Source: Zygnema cylindricum
Lineage: Eukaryota; Streptophyta; Zygnematophyceae; Zygnematales; Zygnemataceae
Length of the DNA stretch: 64,000 nucleotides
Assembly: GCA_037447655.1 (NCBI GenBank)
Contig: JBBHKE010003162.1
Span: forward strand, 19,280-83,279
Direction: 5' to 3'
Shown one piece after another: positions 22,959 through 35,005 of the stretch. The position numbers and the translations under genes are program-made. Positions within the stretch are counted from its first letter, which is position 1. Each line of letters starts with the position of its first letter. The notes under the pieces are model-generated. The model searched no databases, was not told the DNA's origin, and saw nothing but the letters and a program-made list of their open reading frames with translations.

Positions 22959-23683
22959 ATGTGTTGGCGTACGCCTTAACCATTATGGCGTTGAGGATAC
23001 AATACACTTACTTTGTTTGCTATTTATTTATAGTGTTACGCAAACATCACTTTCATTAAAACATACCAAAATTGAAGAAACGGCATATATAGTCAAATGG
23101 CGCTCGCGGACGCGAATCTAACCGTGTAAAATACATGATCGGATAGACGTCGTCGCCCCCACCTAACCCGAATGAATCTTTTACGGCTTTCAAACATAGC
23201 GGCTCTATGTGCCGCGTGGCTCCACATCATTGTACCCCCGGAAAGGATGGGAGGAGTAACGATGCCTCCCATGTTGACAAGTGTCAACCCGAAGGCCATG
23301 TTGTAGAATGGTCGTACAATAAGTGCGATCGGCCAGTGTAGCTTCTTCTACTATACACCCTTTTGATTGCCCTAGGGTAGAGTAGTAGGTAGTTCTGAGT
23401 AGGAGTTAAGAGACTTAGCGTGTTTGAGGCGCCTCTCTCCAGGTGACCTTTTGTATTTATAAGCCATCTTCGGCCAGCATAACTTATTTCTCAGGGAGCA
23501 AATTCAGTGATTCTTTTTGAGTTTGACTCAGGGGAGTCTTGTCCTCACAAGGTTGTGGTTGGTCAAGATATTTGTGTGCCTGAGAGGCACTTATTCAGTG
23601 GGAAAGTGAAAGGGGCAAATATTATCCTAGAGGCTTTACATAGGCTTCTCATTTTGTGGGTTAATAGAGACCACATAATTTCA
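22959..23683 (+). repeat. 3' LTR of Copia element C, second part
   Basis: Resumes the LTR cut at 11851 and ends ...CACATAATTTCA. It contains the usual U5 block (GATTCTTTTTGAG, AAGGTTGTGGTTGG, GGCTTCTCATTTTGTGGG). The gag start codon here is ATA (AATAGAGACC). Confidence 0.82.
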
Positions 23684-24288
23684 TTGTCGAGAGGGAGACA
23701 GGTAGTAGTTTTGGTTTTTTTTAACTATAGGGACTTGACACACCCAAGATTTGATCGTAGTACCTACCGTCTGGCAATTCAAGTCGTAGTCGGTAACTTT
23801 ATCCTGTTAATCTACGATCAGTGCTGAAGTACATTGGGTTATTTACATATTTATAAATGTATGCGTAGACAATTTCATTTAATAGCGCGAACAATCTTTC
23901 GACATAGATACAGTTTTTGTTAACGTACCGTTTACAGTACTTCACGAAACTAATACCGGCTATTTGTTTCTACAGCGAAACAAATACCACGCATCTATTT
24001 TCAACAACTAGAATGAAAAGTCGATCTTGATCGAACGGCCAAGATAAATGGTGAGATCGCAAAATAGGCGCTTTGGCGTTTTTCCGTCATCGTCTCGTCA
24101 ATTGACACGTGGCACAATCATATTAGCTTGTGGCATCTCCGGAGAATACAGGAGAAAATCCGCATATGGTAGGTGTCGACATTTTGGCCATATCGTACGA
24201 TGGCCGTACAGAAAGTACATCGGCATCTCTACTTTTCTATACGACAAAATAATCTGATTGGTGTCGTACTCTAGTAGTATAAGGTTTA
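23684..24288 (+). repeat. LTR Y, left part (target of C and FH)
   Basis: Starts mid-LTR just after C ends. It resembles the solo LTR at 51296 in the tRNA-like region (GACACACCCAAGATTTGATCGTAGTACC) and has the GTAC hairpin near 24205-24243 and an inverted CCAAT box. It stops at GTTTA (24284-24288), where element FH is inserted, and resumes at 43181. Its own beginning lies outside the window, beyond C's missing 5' part. Confidence 0.8.
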
Positions 24289-25292
24289 TGCAATTCTATG
24301 TCCTCCATTGGACCACAGAATACAGGAAGCCTCTAGATAGTATTTAAAAAACCCACTTCAAGCCACAACCACTGCTGACCAGTCAGGCAAAATGACAGTT
24401 TGACTGCTCCCTTATGCAGCTTGGACTCCCCTAAGTCCGTAGCAAAAAGAATAGCAAAAAAGGCCAACCAGCCAATAAGTTATAAGCTGGCAAAAAATGC
24501 CAATTTATACACAGCTCTCTTAGAGAGAGGTGACTACCTACCAAAATTCCCTAAGTCCTAAACCTCTCTCACAACCCCTATCTACTAAAGTACGAACCAA
24601 TCATATAACTGTAAAGTACAGGAAAGGTACTACGGGCAATGTCTTTTTTGTACGGCCGGTGTACGACAAGGCTACTGAGTGGACGCGTGTCACTTTTCCA
24701 CTTGTTCGTATATTCTCCGGAAATTCCCGCGACCGAATGTCATCCCCTCACGCGGCGCCATGTCATGGAACGTCTATAAAAGCCAAAGTGACCATTCCGC
24801 AATCTCGGCCATGACATGCGCCGTCGGATTAAATTTGACATTAAATGTCGACTATTGAAACAAATGTCTAATTCATTTGTTTCGTGCGAAATGACGTTTC
24901 GCACTAAACCTTAACAAGTTCTATGTTCATTCGTCCATATTTCAGTTAAATGATTCAGTATTATACAATAGCTTAAATACTTATCAAACCCTATATCTCC
25001 TAACGGACTTCTACGACAGACTGGTCAGAGCTAACGGCTACGCCGCGCTCTACCGGTCAAGGGTTCGAGTCTTGCCGGACTGAACCTTTTGTTGAGAGTG
25101 ACTTAAGTCACTCTTTAGTCCTTCCTATAGAGCTGAGGCAGCCATGGCTCCATCGCTCTCTCTCTCCTTCAGTGACTACAACAAGTATAGGGGCAAGAGA
25201 GAAGAGATGGAGGCAGGCTGCGTGCATTTTCTTTATCTGTTTCCGCTAATTATTTTAGACCTATAAAATACCAAAAACTACTTATTTAAATA
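24289..25292 (-). repeat. 3' LTR of Copia element FH
   Basis: About 1004 bp. It matches the LTR at 42171-43175. Its start reads TATTTAAATAAG where the 5' copy has TGTTGAAATAAG. The purine tract CTCCCCTTATTTT (plus strand, 25293-25305) abuts it. Confidence 0.88.
25006..25081 (+). other. tRNA-like module in the LTR of FH (antisense to the element)
   Basis: CAGACTGGTCAGAGC resembles a tRNA D-arm/A box, and GGGTTCGAGTCTTGCC a T-arm/B box, about 40 bases apart. Between them AGAGC-TA-ACGGC and GCCGC-GCTCT form a hairpin. The acceptor ends do not pair well, so I call it tRNA-derived, not a tRNA gene. Counterparts sit at the same place in other LTRs (33164, 34188, 39549, 42889, 49180). Confidence 0.6.
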
Positions 25293-25305
25293 CTCCCCTT
25301 ATTTT

Positions 25306-28300
25306 CTAGTCTAATTTTAACTTTTCTTTTAATCCACATTTTTCCCTACAATATTCTAACTTTGGAGAGTGCACAGGTTTGGTCATCATGTCAGCCACCA
25401 TTTCTTCTTTGGATTTGTACACAAGATTTACAATTTTATTTTCAACTTTTTCCCTCACGAAGCTCGATCTTATGTCCATATGTTTAGCCTTGAAATGATG
25501 TTTTGGATTGGCTGCAATGGCAACGAGAGCCTGATTATCACAAAAAACTTCATGCACTCCCTCCTATAAATACTCAATTCTTGCAACAAGGATTTGATCA
25601 ACATCAACTCTTTCACAGCCAAACAAGAGGCCATATACTCAGCCTCTATAGTAGACTAAGCAACCACTTTTTGTTGCTTACTGCTCCAACAACAAGCACC
25701 TTCCCCCACATACAACACACACGGAGAAGTGCATCTTCTCATTAGTGCATCCCCATAACTGGCATCACTCCAAGTAGTGATATCATTGTGCTCCCCTCCC
25801 AAATGTAACCATAACTCTGTAGTTCCTACCAGATATCTCATGACTCTCTTGGCTGCCTCCCAATCTCTCTTCCTAAGATCATTAAGACTCCTACTGAGGA
25901 CTCCTCTTGCTGCCGCTATGTCGGGCCTGGTAGAGTTCATAAAATAGATCAAACTTCCTACGACCTGTCTATAAGGGATAGACTTGATAAACTCTCTCTC
26001 CTCTGGACTCATCTAATCATCTAAGATCATCATTCCTCCTTCTACACTCCCATCACTTAGTTTTTTCAAGTCCATTGGAGTGGTACAATTATTAGCCTTT
26101 TCCATCTGGAATTTCTCAAGCATATTACCTATTGCTTCTTTCTGAGTAAGTCTGATAATCCTTTTACCCCTATCTCTCTCCATTTGGATCCCCAAAATAT
26201 ATTTTGCCTCACCTAAATCCTTCATATCAAATCTGCCCCTAAGATCTTTCTTTAGCCTATTGATTTTTTCTCAAAAGACTTACTCGATACAAGGAAATCA
26301 TCCACATAAATTGCAATAAAAATGACACCATTCTCATCTTCAAACATATAAATAGAATGGTCACAGCTGATCCGGATATATCCTAGACCGGTGAGAAACA
26401 GATGTAGTTTTTTATTCCACTGTCGGGGAGCCTGCTTTAGTCCATATAAGGACTTTATGAGCCTGCAAACTTTGCTCTCTTCTCCAGCCTCCATGAACCC
26501 CTCCGGTTGCCTCATGGAAATTTCTTCCTCTAACTCACCTTTAAGAAAAGCAGTCTTAATGTCTATCTGGTGTATTTCCATGTCTTCCGCTGTTGCCAAA
26601 CTGAGGAGAATCCTTACTGATGGGAACAGGACAACAGGAGCAAAGGTCTCCTCATAGTCAATCCCCTCCTTTTAGGTAAACAATTTCGCTACAATTCGAG
26701 CCTTATATCTCTCAATGGTATTATCTAGGTTCAGTTTTAGTTTAAATACCCATTTACACCCACTGGGTTTTGTGTCTGGAGGACAATCTGTTAGCTCCCA
26801 AGTATTTGCTTCCATGATCAAAGCCATCTCATCATTTATGGCTCTAATCCGCCTTTCTTTCTCATGACTATTTACTGCCTCCGAGTAAGAGTGAGGCTCA
26901 TCTTGGTAAGATAGCTTAGTTACCTTATGAGCGGCCTGTTTTTCTTGTATCCTTTTGCTCCTTCTTCTTCCTCCCTCAAATTCTGAAGCTGGAATGGATG
27001 GAAGTCTTAGATTTCTCCTTACTGTCTCATCGGCTCCCCTATCCATGGGAGCCGGTTCTGGTCCCACTTCTTCTATCTCCTCGTTGTCCCTACGAGTATG
27101 TGAGATTTCCGGTAAGTCTGTTGTATCTCAGATCTCCCCTAAATCTGTAATCATGGTTTCATTCATGTCCTTTTCGAGAACGACCGCGTTCTCCTCACTC
27201 TCGAACTCAAATCTGATATTTATCTTCTTTGTATATTTGAAAGGGTCAAATGACATCCCTTCATCCATGACAACTACGTGTTTGACTAGAATGATATCTT
27301 TCTTTGCTAAGTGATAAACTCTATATCCCTTGACATCCTCATGATATCCCACAAAGTATCCAGGTTTTCCCTTAGCATCTAGTTTCTAGTTTTTCCAATT
27401 CGTGTCAAGACTGTAAACTTGGCTACCGAATACTTTAAGGTGTGAGATATCTGGTTTCGTTCCAACCCATCTCTGATAAAGTGTCACTCCCTTTACAACT
27501 GAGGGAAGGACTCTATTCTTAATGTAATTGGCACATTCATTGCTTCTGCCCAAAATCTGTTTCCTATTTTCTTGTCGGCCAACATAATGCATGCAGTATC
27601 TCCTAGTGTCAAGTAAACCTCTCAGCTACCCCATTTTGTTCCGGGTTATATGGTACAGTTTTCTGGTGCTGCACTCCGTCATCTCTCAAATATTCCTCAA
27701 ACTGGTTAGAGGTATATTCCCCCCCAATATCACTCTTTATCCTCTAAATGGGGGTTTCATGCACCTTCTCACTCCTGGCTTTATATTCTTTGAAGTAAGT
27801 TGATGCTTCAGACTTTGTTTTTAAAAGTAGACTCTAAAGTATCTAGACCAATCATCGGTTATTGTCATCATAAACCTCTTTTCTCTAACCGAAGGTACTT
27901 TTGAAGGACCCCAAATATCTGTGTGGACCAAATCTAACACTTTCTCACCTCTATATGTGGCGGCTTTGGGAAAGGGAAATCTTTGAGCCTTACCTTGAGC
28001 ACAACCACTACAATCATCCATCATTTCATTATCCCCAAACTAAATGCCTTCTACTACCCCAAGCTTTTTCATTTCCCTCAACCTATCAAAATGCACATGC
28101 CCCAACTGCTTATGCCAAATCATCACCTTGGGAACACCAACATAGTAAGCATTCTTCTTTTCATTACTCAGGTTAAGCCTAAACATTCCTTGGCTACCCT
28201 TATCTGCCGTGAAGTAAACTTCATCCCCATACTTAGCTATAAAGACTCCCTTTCTAGTGAAGGTATCAAACTCTTTGTCATCTAACACAGACGTAGAGAC

Positions 28301-29107
28301 AAGATTTGTACTCAACTGAGGAATGTAGAGTACATCTGAGAATGTAAGTGTAGAAGTCTTACCCTCCACTAAGACTTTCACATCTACTGACCCCACTAGA
28401 TCTGTAGTAACCACTCTCCCATCCCCATACTCTATCTCTATAGTAGGGATCTTACTTAGCTTAGTAAAGAGTTCCTTATCACGACACATATGCATGGATG
28501 TACCTGAGTCGATGATCCATCCTTCCAGTGGAGCTTCCTGAATTGCTCCAAGGGCAAACTTCTGCCTCCGAGGGATCTCCTTCTCCTCTAGACTCTTGTC
28601 AAGAAGAAGCTCCCCATCCTTGTTAGAAGACTCATCCTCGGTTTCTCATGTCACTTTTGTAACCACAAGTGCCTTATTCTTCCCTCCGGAAGAACCCCCT
28701 CCACGGTTTTCTTGGAGCCTCAACTACGACAGCTTGACACAATCTGCGATGAAGTGTCCCGGCTTTTTGCAAAAAGGACAAAGACACTTTAGGAGCCTCA
28801 GTCCTCCAGAATGATCTCTTTCCCCTTTGTACAGTTTCTTCGGGTCCTTCCCCTATCGGTCCCCTCCTACTGCTAGAGCTTGAATGGTCTTTCCTCCTTT
28901 CCTAATCTCCATTTTGTTTTCTTGCACAAGTATCATCCTGACCACTGTGTTCTATTTCCATGAACTATCAGGCATTTCCTGTACTCGGTTCACTATGTTC
29001 TCGTACTCATCTGGTAACTTCATGATAAGGGTGTAAACTTTCATTTTCATTATACCTGTCCACCCGGCAATTTCCATCTCCATATACAAAAATGAGATCA
29101 TTACAGT
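25306..29107 (-). pseudogene. Copia gag-pol remnant (element FH, main part)
   Basis: Read on the minus strand: gag from 29107; knuckle region near 28735-28780 (the Cys-x2-Cys start is present); protease DSGT at about 28500-28515 (last residue Ala to Thr); pre-integrase HKQLGHVHFDRL and D-C-S-G-C-A-Q-G-K (about 28095-27985); integrase VHTDIWGPS; RT with W-V-F-K-L-K-L-N at about 26740 and YVDD at 26308-26297; RNase H TTWSDASYGDA near 25760. The final stop complement is CTA at 25306. Several stops and frameshifts (near 27390, 27600, 26680, 26250 and 26010) inactivate it. Confidence 0.9.
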
Positions 29108-29116
29108 TAGATTACT

Positions 29117-32100
29117 AAAGATGTTAGATTACTGTAATGATCTTTCTTGTTTGTATATGGAGATGGAAAGTGCCGGATGGACAGGTAGAATGAAAATGAA
29201 AGTTAACACTCTTATCATGAAGTTACCAGATGAGTTCGAGAACATAGTGTATCGAGTACAGGAAATGCCTGATAGTTCATGGAAATGGAACATAGTGGTC
29301 AGGATGATACTTGTGCAAGAAAACACAATGGAGATTAGGAGAGGAGGAAAGAGCATTCAAGCTCTAGCAGCAAGAGGGGACCGATGGAGGAAGGACCCGA
29401 ATAAACCATACAAAGGGGAAAGAGATCATCTTGGAGGACCGAGGCCCCCAAAGGGTCTTTGTCATTTTTGAAAAAAGTCGGGACACTTCATCGCAAATTG
29501 TGTCAAGCTGCCAAAGGTGAGGCTCCAAGAGAACCGTGGAGGGGGTTCTTCCGAATGGAAGAAAAAGGCACTTGTTGTTAGAAAGGTGACAGGAGTAACC
29601 GAGGATGAGTCCTCTGAGGAGGATAGGGAGCTTCTTCTTGACGAGAGTCTGGAGGAGAAGGAGATCCCTTGAGACAGAAGTGTGCCCTTGAAACAATTCG
29701 GGAAGCTCCACAGGAAGGATAGATTATCGACTCAAGTGCATCCATGCATATGTGTCGCGATAAAGAACTCTTCACTAAGTTAAGGAAAATCCCTACTGTA
29801 GAGATAGAGTATGGGGATGGGAGAGTAGTAACTACAGATCTAGTGGGATCAGTAGATCTGAAAGTCTTAGTGGAGGGTAAGACTTCTATACTTACATTCT
29901 CAGATGTACTCTACATTCCTCAGCTGAGTAAAAATCTTGTCTCTACGTCTGTGTTAGATGACAAAGAATTTGATACCTTCACTCGAAAGGGAGTCTTTAC
30001 AGCTAAGTATGGGGATGAAGTTTAGTTCACGGCAGATAGGGGTAGCTAAGGAATGTTTAGGCTTAACCTGAGTAATGAAAAGAAGAATGCTTACTATGTT
30101 GGTGTTCCTAAGTTGATGATTTGGCATAAGCGGTTGGGGCATGTGCATTTTGATAGGTTGAGGGAAATGAAAAAGCTTGAGGTAGTAGAAGGCATTCACT
30201 TTGGGGATAATGAAATGATGGATGATTGTAGTGGTTGTGCTCAAGGTAAGGCTCAAAGATTTCCCTTTCCCAAAGCCGCCACATATAGAGGTGAGAAAGT
30301 GTTAGATTTAGTCCACACAGATATTTGGGGTCCTGCAAAAGTACCATCGGTTGGAGGAAAGAGGTTTATGATGACAATAACCGATGACTGGTCTAGGTAC
30401 TCTAGAGTCTACTTTTTGAAAACAAAGTCTGAATCATTAACTTACTTCAAAGAATATAAAGCCTGGAGTGAGAAGTTGCATGAAACCTCCATTAAGAGGA
30501 TAAGGAGTGATAATGGGGGGGGAATATACCTCTAACCAGTTTGAGGAATATCTGAGAGATGAGGGAGTACAGCACCAGAAAACTGAACCATATAACCCGG
30601 AACAAAATGGGGTAGCTGAGAGGTTGAATCGAACACTAGGAGATAGTGTACGCAGTATGTTGGCCGACAAGAAAATAGGAAAGAGATTTTGGGAAGAAGC
30701 AATGAATTCTGCCAACTACATCAAGAATAGAGTCCTTCCCTCAGTTGTAAAGGGAGTGACACTTTATCAGAGATGGGTTGGAAGGAAACCAGATATCTCA
30801 CACCTTAAAGTATTCGGTAGCCAAGTTTACAGTCTTGACACGGATAAGAAAAACTGGAAACTAGATGCTAAGGGAAACCTGGATACTTTGTGGGATATGA
30901 TGAGGATGTTAAGGGATATAGAGTCTATGACTTAGCTAAGAAAGATATCATTCTGGTCAAACACTTAGTTGTCATGGATGAAGGGAAGTCATTTGACCCC
31001 TTCAAATATATAAAGAAGATAAGAATCAGATTTGAGTCCGAAAGTGAGGAGAACTCGATCGTTCCCGAAAGGGACATGATTGAAACCGTGATTGTAGATT
31101 CAAGGGAGATCGAAGATGCAAGAGACTCATCGGAAACCTCACATACTCCTATGGACTTCGAGGAGATATAAAAAGCGGGACAAAAACCGGCTTCCATGGA
31201 CATGGGAGCCGATGAGACAGTGAGAAGAAATCCAATACTTCCATCTATTCCAGCTTCGGAGTTTGGGGGAGGAAGGAGGTGCAGCAAACGGATACAAGAA
31301 AAACAAGCCGCTCATAAGGTACCTAAGCTATCTCACCCAGATGAGCCTCAGTCTTACTCAGAGGCAGTGAATAGTCCAGAGAAAGAAAGATGGATTAGAG
31401 CCATAAATGATGAGATGGCTTCTATCATGGAAGCAAATACTTGGGAATTGGCGGATTGCCCTCCAGACAGAAAACCTATTGGGTGTAAATGGGTATTTAA
31501 ACTAAAACTAAACCCAGATAACACCATTGAAAGATATAAGGCTCGATTGGTAGCGAAAGGGTTCACCCAAAGGGGATTGACTAAGAGGACACCTTTGCTC
31601 CAATTGTTCGGTTCCCCTCAGTAATGATTATCCTCAGTGTGACACCAGCGGAAGACATGGAAATTCACCAGATGGACATTAAGACTGCTTTTCTTAATGG
31701 TGAGTTAGAGGAGGAAATTTTTATGAGACAACCCGAGGGGTTCGTGGAAGAAGGAGAAGAGAGCAAAGTCTGTAGACTCGTAAAGTCCTAATAGGGACTG
31801 AAGCAGACTCCCCGACAGCAGAATAAGAACTTAGATGAGTTTCTTACAAGTCTGGGATATATCCGTATCAGCTCTGACCATTCTATCTATATGTTTGAAG
31901 ATGAGAATGGTGTAATTTTTATTGCAATTTATGTGGGTGATTTGCTTGTGTTGAGTAAATCTTTGGAAAAAATCGATAAGATAAAAAAAGATCTTGGAAG
32001 CAGATTTGATATGAAGGATTTAGGGGAGGCAACACATAATTTGGGGATTCGGATGGAGAGAGATAGGGGGAAAACGATTATCAGACTCACTCAGAAGGAA

Positions 32101-32932
32101 GCAATAGGTAATATGCTAGAGAAATTCTTGATGGAAAATGCTAACAGCTCTACCACTCCCATGGACTTGAAAAAAATAAGTGATGGGAGTGTAGAAGGAG
32201 GAGTGATGATCTTAGATGATCAGATGAGTCCAGAAAAGAGAGAATTTATGAAGTTTATCCCTTATAGACAGGTCGTAGGAAGTTTAATCTATTTTACGAA
32301 TTTTACCAGACGGGAGATAGCGGCAGCAGTTGGATTACTCAGTAGGAGTGTTAATGATCCTACGAAGAGAGACTGGGAGGCAGCCAAGAGAGTCATGAGA
32401 TATCTGGTAGGAAGTAGAGAGTTATGGTTGCATTTGGGAGGGGAGCACACTGATATCACCACTTGGAGTGATGCAAGTTATGGTGATGCACCTATAAGAA
32501 GATGCACTTCTGGGTATGTGTTGTATGTGGGGGAAGGTGCTTGTTGTTGGAGCAGTAAGCAACAAAAGGTGGTTGCTCAGTCCACTTTGGAGGCTGAATA
32601 CATGGCCTCTTATTCTGCTGTGAAAGAGTTGATGTGGGTCAAGTCCTTGCTGTAAGAACTGGGGTATATGAAGGAGGGAGTGCATGAAGTGTTTTGTGAT
32701 AATCAAGCTGCCATTGCAATTGTAGCTAATCCAAAACATCATTTTAAGGCTAAACATATGGACATAAGATTAAGTTTTGTAAGAGAAAAAGTTGAGAATA
32801 AAATCGTGAATCTTGTATATAGATCTGATGAGGAAATGGTAGCTGATATGATGACAAAACCGGTGCCTTCTCCCAAGTTAAAATATTGCAGGGGAAAAGT
32901 GTGGATTAAAACTGAAATTTAAATTAGACTAG
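29117..32932 (+). pseudogene. Copia gag-pol remnant (element G)
   Basis: Gag starts at GKMLDYCNDL-like sequence. The knuckle at about 29458-29500 has its second Cys changed to a stop (CHF-stop). The protease motif is D-S-S-A (about 29729) with a stop before it. Integrase motifs VHTDIWGPA, SDNGGG (frameshifted by an extra G near 30515) and PEQNGVAERLNRTL are at about 30300-30640. In RT the YVDD box is YVGD (31930-31941), so a catalytic Asp is lost. RNase H is good (STLEAEYMAS, VFCDNQAAIAI). The final stop is TAG at 32930-32932. Confidence 0.9.
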
Positions 32933-32945
32933 AAAATAAGGGGAG

Positions 32946-33955
32946 TGTTGAAATTAGTAGTTTTATTTGGTATTTTCTAGGTCTGAATTTAGTACAAATA
33001 AGAAAAAAGAAAAAGACGAACAGCCTGCCTCCGCCTCCTCTCCCTTCCCACCATACTTGTCGTAGTCACTAAGGGATAGAGAGGATGGCTGAGCCATGGC
33101 TGTCCTAGCTTAAGCAAGCAAGGCTAAAGAGTGACTTATTTCACGCTCAACAAAAGGTTGAGTGCGGCACGACTCGAACCTCCGACCTGCAGAGCACGGC
33201 TTAGCCGTTAGCTCTAACCAGTCTGTCGTAGGAGTCCATTGAGATACATTCGGTTTGATTATTATTTATACAATGTTACGTGTATGAATTCAATTAACGG
33301 AATTACAAACAGACGAACATGGAACCAAGTATTATATAGTGCGAACATTATCTCGCACGAAAACAAATGAATCGGACATTTGTTTTGACGGCGGACATTT
33401 AATATTGAATCTGATCCGACGGCGTACATCAATGCCGCGATCGCAAAATGGTCACTTTTGGCGTTTATGGACGTGGCGTGACGTGGCGCCACGCCGAGGG
33501 ATGACATTTGGTCGCACGAATTCCGGTGAACATAAGGACAAGTGAAAAGTGGACACGCGTCCACTTAATGGCGTTGCCGTACATGGGCCGTACAGAGAGT
33601 ACATCGGCCATAGTACTTTTATATACCCTACAGTGATCTAATTGGTTCGTACTTCAATAGATAGGGGTTGTGAGAGGGGTTTAGGACTTAAAGAATATTA
33701 GTAGATAGGAACCTCTCTCCCTTTGAGAGTTTCTATCAACTTAGCATTTTTGCCGACTCATAACTTATCGGTTGGTTGGCCGTTTTCAGTGATTCTTTTT
33801 GCTACCGACTCAGGGTAGTCCAGGCTGCACAGGGTTGCAGTCAAATTGTCATTGTGACTTTTTAGGCAGCAGTGGTTGTGGCTTGAAGTGGGTTAGTTAA
33901 ATACTATCTAGAGGCTTCCTGTATTCTGTAGTCCAATGGAGGACACAGAATTGCA
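32946..33955 (+). repeat. 3' LTR of Copia element G
   Basis: Follows the purine tract AAAATAAGGGGAG (32933-32945). It starts TGTTGAAATTAGTAG and ends GGACACAGAATTGCA. It differs from FH's LTR near the start (TTATTTGGTATTTTC and GTACAAATAAG), so the two inverted arms are different elements. Confidence 0.88.
33164..33236 (-). other. tRNA-like module in the LTR of G (antisense)
   Basis: On the minus strand: ACAGACTGGTTAGAGC (A-box-like), hairpin AGAGC-TA-ACGGC-TAA-GCCGT-GCTCT, then GGTCGGAGGTTCGAGTC (T-arm/B-box-like). This is the best match to a real tRNA 3' half in the window. Confidence 0.6.
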
Positions 33956-33987
33956 TCCTCCTTTGTAAGTGTAACTCACTAACTTTT
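33956..33987 (-). pseudogene. FH gag fragment between G and D
   Basis: The complement encodes S-Y-T-Y-K-G-G-like gag sequence (element D equivalent 35488-35519), with one difference giving K-L-V-S-Y-T-Y-K-G. It ends with CTTTT, the left copy of D's target duplication. Confidence 0.85.
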
Positions 33988-35005
33988 TGTTGAAATTCAT
34001 AGATTTCTATAGTATTTTCTAGGTTTAAATATGTTAGGAAAAAGTAAAAAGACAGACAGCCTGCCTCCACCTCCTTTCTCTAGCCCCCATACTTGTTGTA
34101 GTCACTGAAGGATAGAGAAGGTGGTTGATCCATGGCTGCCTTAGTTCAACAACTAGTTATTTTTAGTAGGTTACTAAAAATAGTCTTGATGGACCCGGGA
34201 TTTGAACCCGGAACCTGCGGTTCGTCAAGTTGGCCGATAGCGGTCAGCTTTATCTTACTAGACTAGGACCAATGCTAAGTGCTATAGAGTATGATAGATA
34301 TATATACATTTAGGAAGTAAGAAATCCATTTAACTAAAACAATATACGGCGTGCATAGATACAGTTTTAGTACGACATCACTTCAGAATGAATACCTCGC
34401 ATTTGTTTGACAACGAAACAAATATCTCGCATGTAATTATAACGGTTAAGATTACATCACATTACGAATCCAACGGCGCACGTTATCGCCGAAATCCCGG
34501 AGTGGTCACCTTGGCGATTTGTGACATGGCATGACCTGGAGCCACGTGGAGAGATGACATTCGGTCATAGGAATTCCTAGGAATGTACGGACAAGTAAAA
34601 AGCACACAAGCGTCCACTTAATAGCCTTGTCGTACATAGGGCGTACAAAAGGTACACTCGCAGTAGTAGTTTTTGATACGGTACAGTAATTTGATTGGTC
34701 CGTACTTCAGTAGATAGAAGTTTTTAGAAAGAATCAGGACTTAGAAAATTTTGGTAGGTAGTCACCTCTCCCTTTGAGAGTTTGTACAAATTGGCATTTT
34801 TAGTGCCTCATAACTAATCGGTTGGTTAGCCGTTTTCAATGATTCTTTTTGCTACGGACTCAAGGGAGTCCAAGTTGCACACGGGTGCAGTCAAATTGTC
34901 AGTTTGCCTTCTTGGGTAGCAGTGGTTGTGGCTTAAAGTGGGTTAGTTAAATACTATTTAGAGGCTTCCGGTATTCTGTGGTCCAATGGAGGACACAGAA
35001 TTTCA
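33988..35005 (+). repeat. 5' LTR of Copia element D
   Basis: 1018 bp, TGTTGAAATTCATAG...ACACAGAATTTCA. It contains a tRNA-like module at 34188-34272, GTAC motifs at about 34630-34690, an inverted CCAAT box (GATTGG) at about 34695, and the gag ATG at 34986. Confidence 0.93.
34188..34272 (-). other. tRNA-like module in the LTR of D (antisense)
   Basis: The minus strand has a perfect T-arm (CCGGG-TTCAAAT-CCCGG, 34211-34195) preceded by AGGTTC, and an A-box-like TAGTCTAGTAAGATAAAGC about 45 bases upstream. The acceptor stem does not close. The T-arm of the 3' LTR copy (39549-39632) has one mismatch. Confidence 0.65.

Larger units (their letters stand above)
29108..33955 (+). mobile_element. Copia element G, lacking 5' LTR and gag start, head-to-head with FH
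   Basis: G runs on the plus strand from the middle of gag (AAAGATGTTAGATTAC, 29117) to its 3' LTR end at 33955. The bases after it (TCCTCCTTTGTAAG) are FH gag, so it inserted into FH. On the left a 9-base spacer (TAGATTACT) separates it from FH's gag, and about 1.5 kb of its own 5' end is missing. The break in G falls at the same gag codons as the break in FH, leaving two inverted arms of about 4.8 kb. Confidence 0.85.

Noticed and set aside
22225-22961. A clean 5-bp target duplication for element X
   Set aside because: The flanks read CTATG on the left and ATGTG on the right. Only ATG is shared, so I rely on the rejoining of element C's LTR instead.
25006-25081. A functional tRNA gene in the LTR
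   Set aside because: The A and B box parts look right, but the acceptor ends do not pair and the anticodon region is a hairpin with a 3-base loop. It is kept as a tRNA-like module only.
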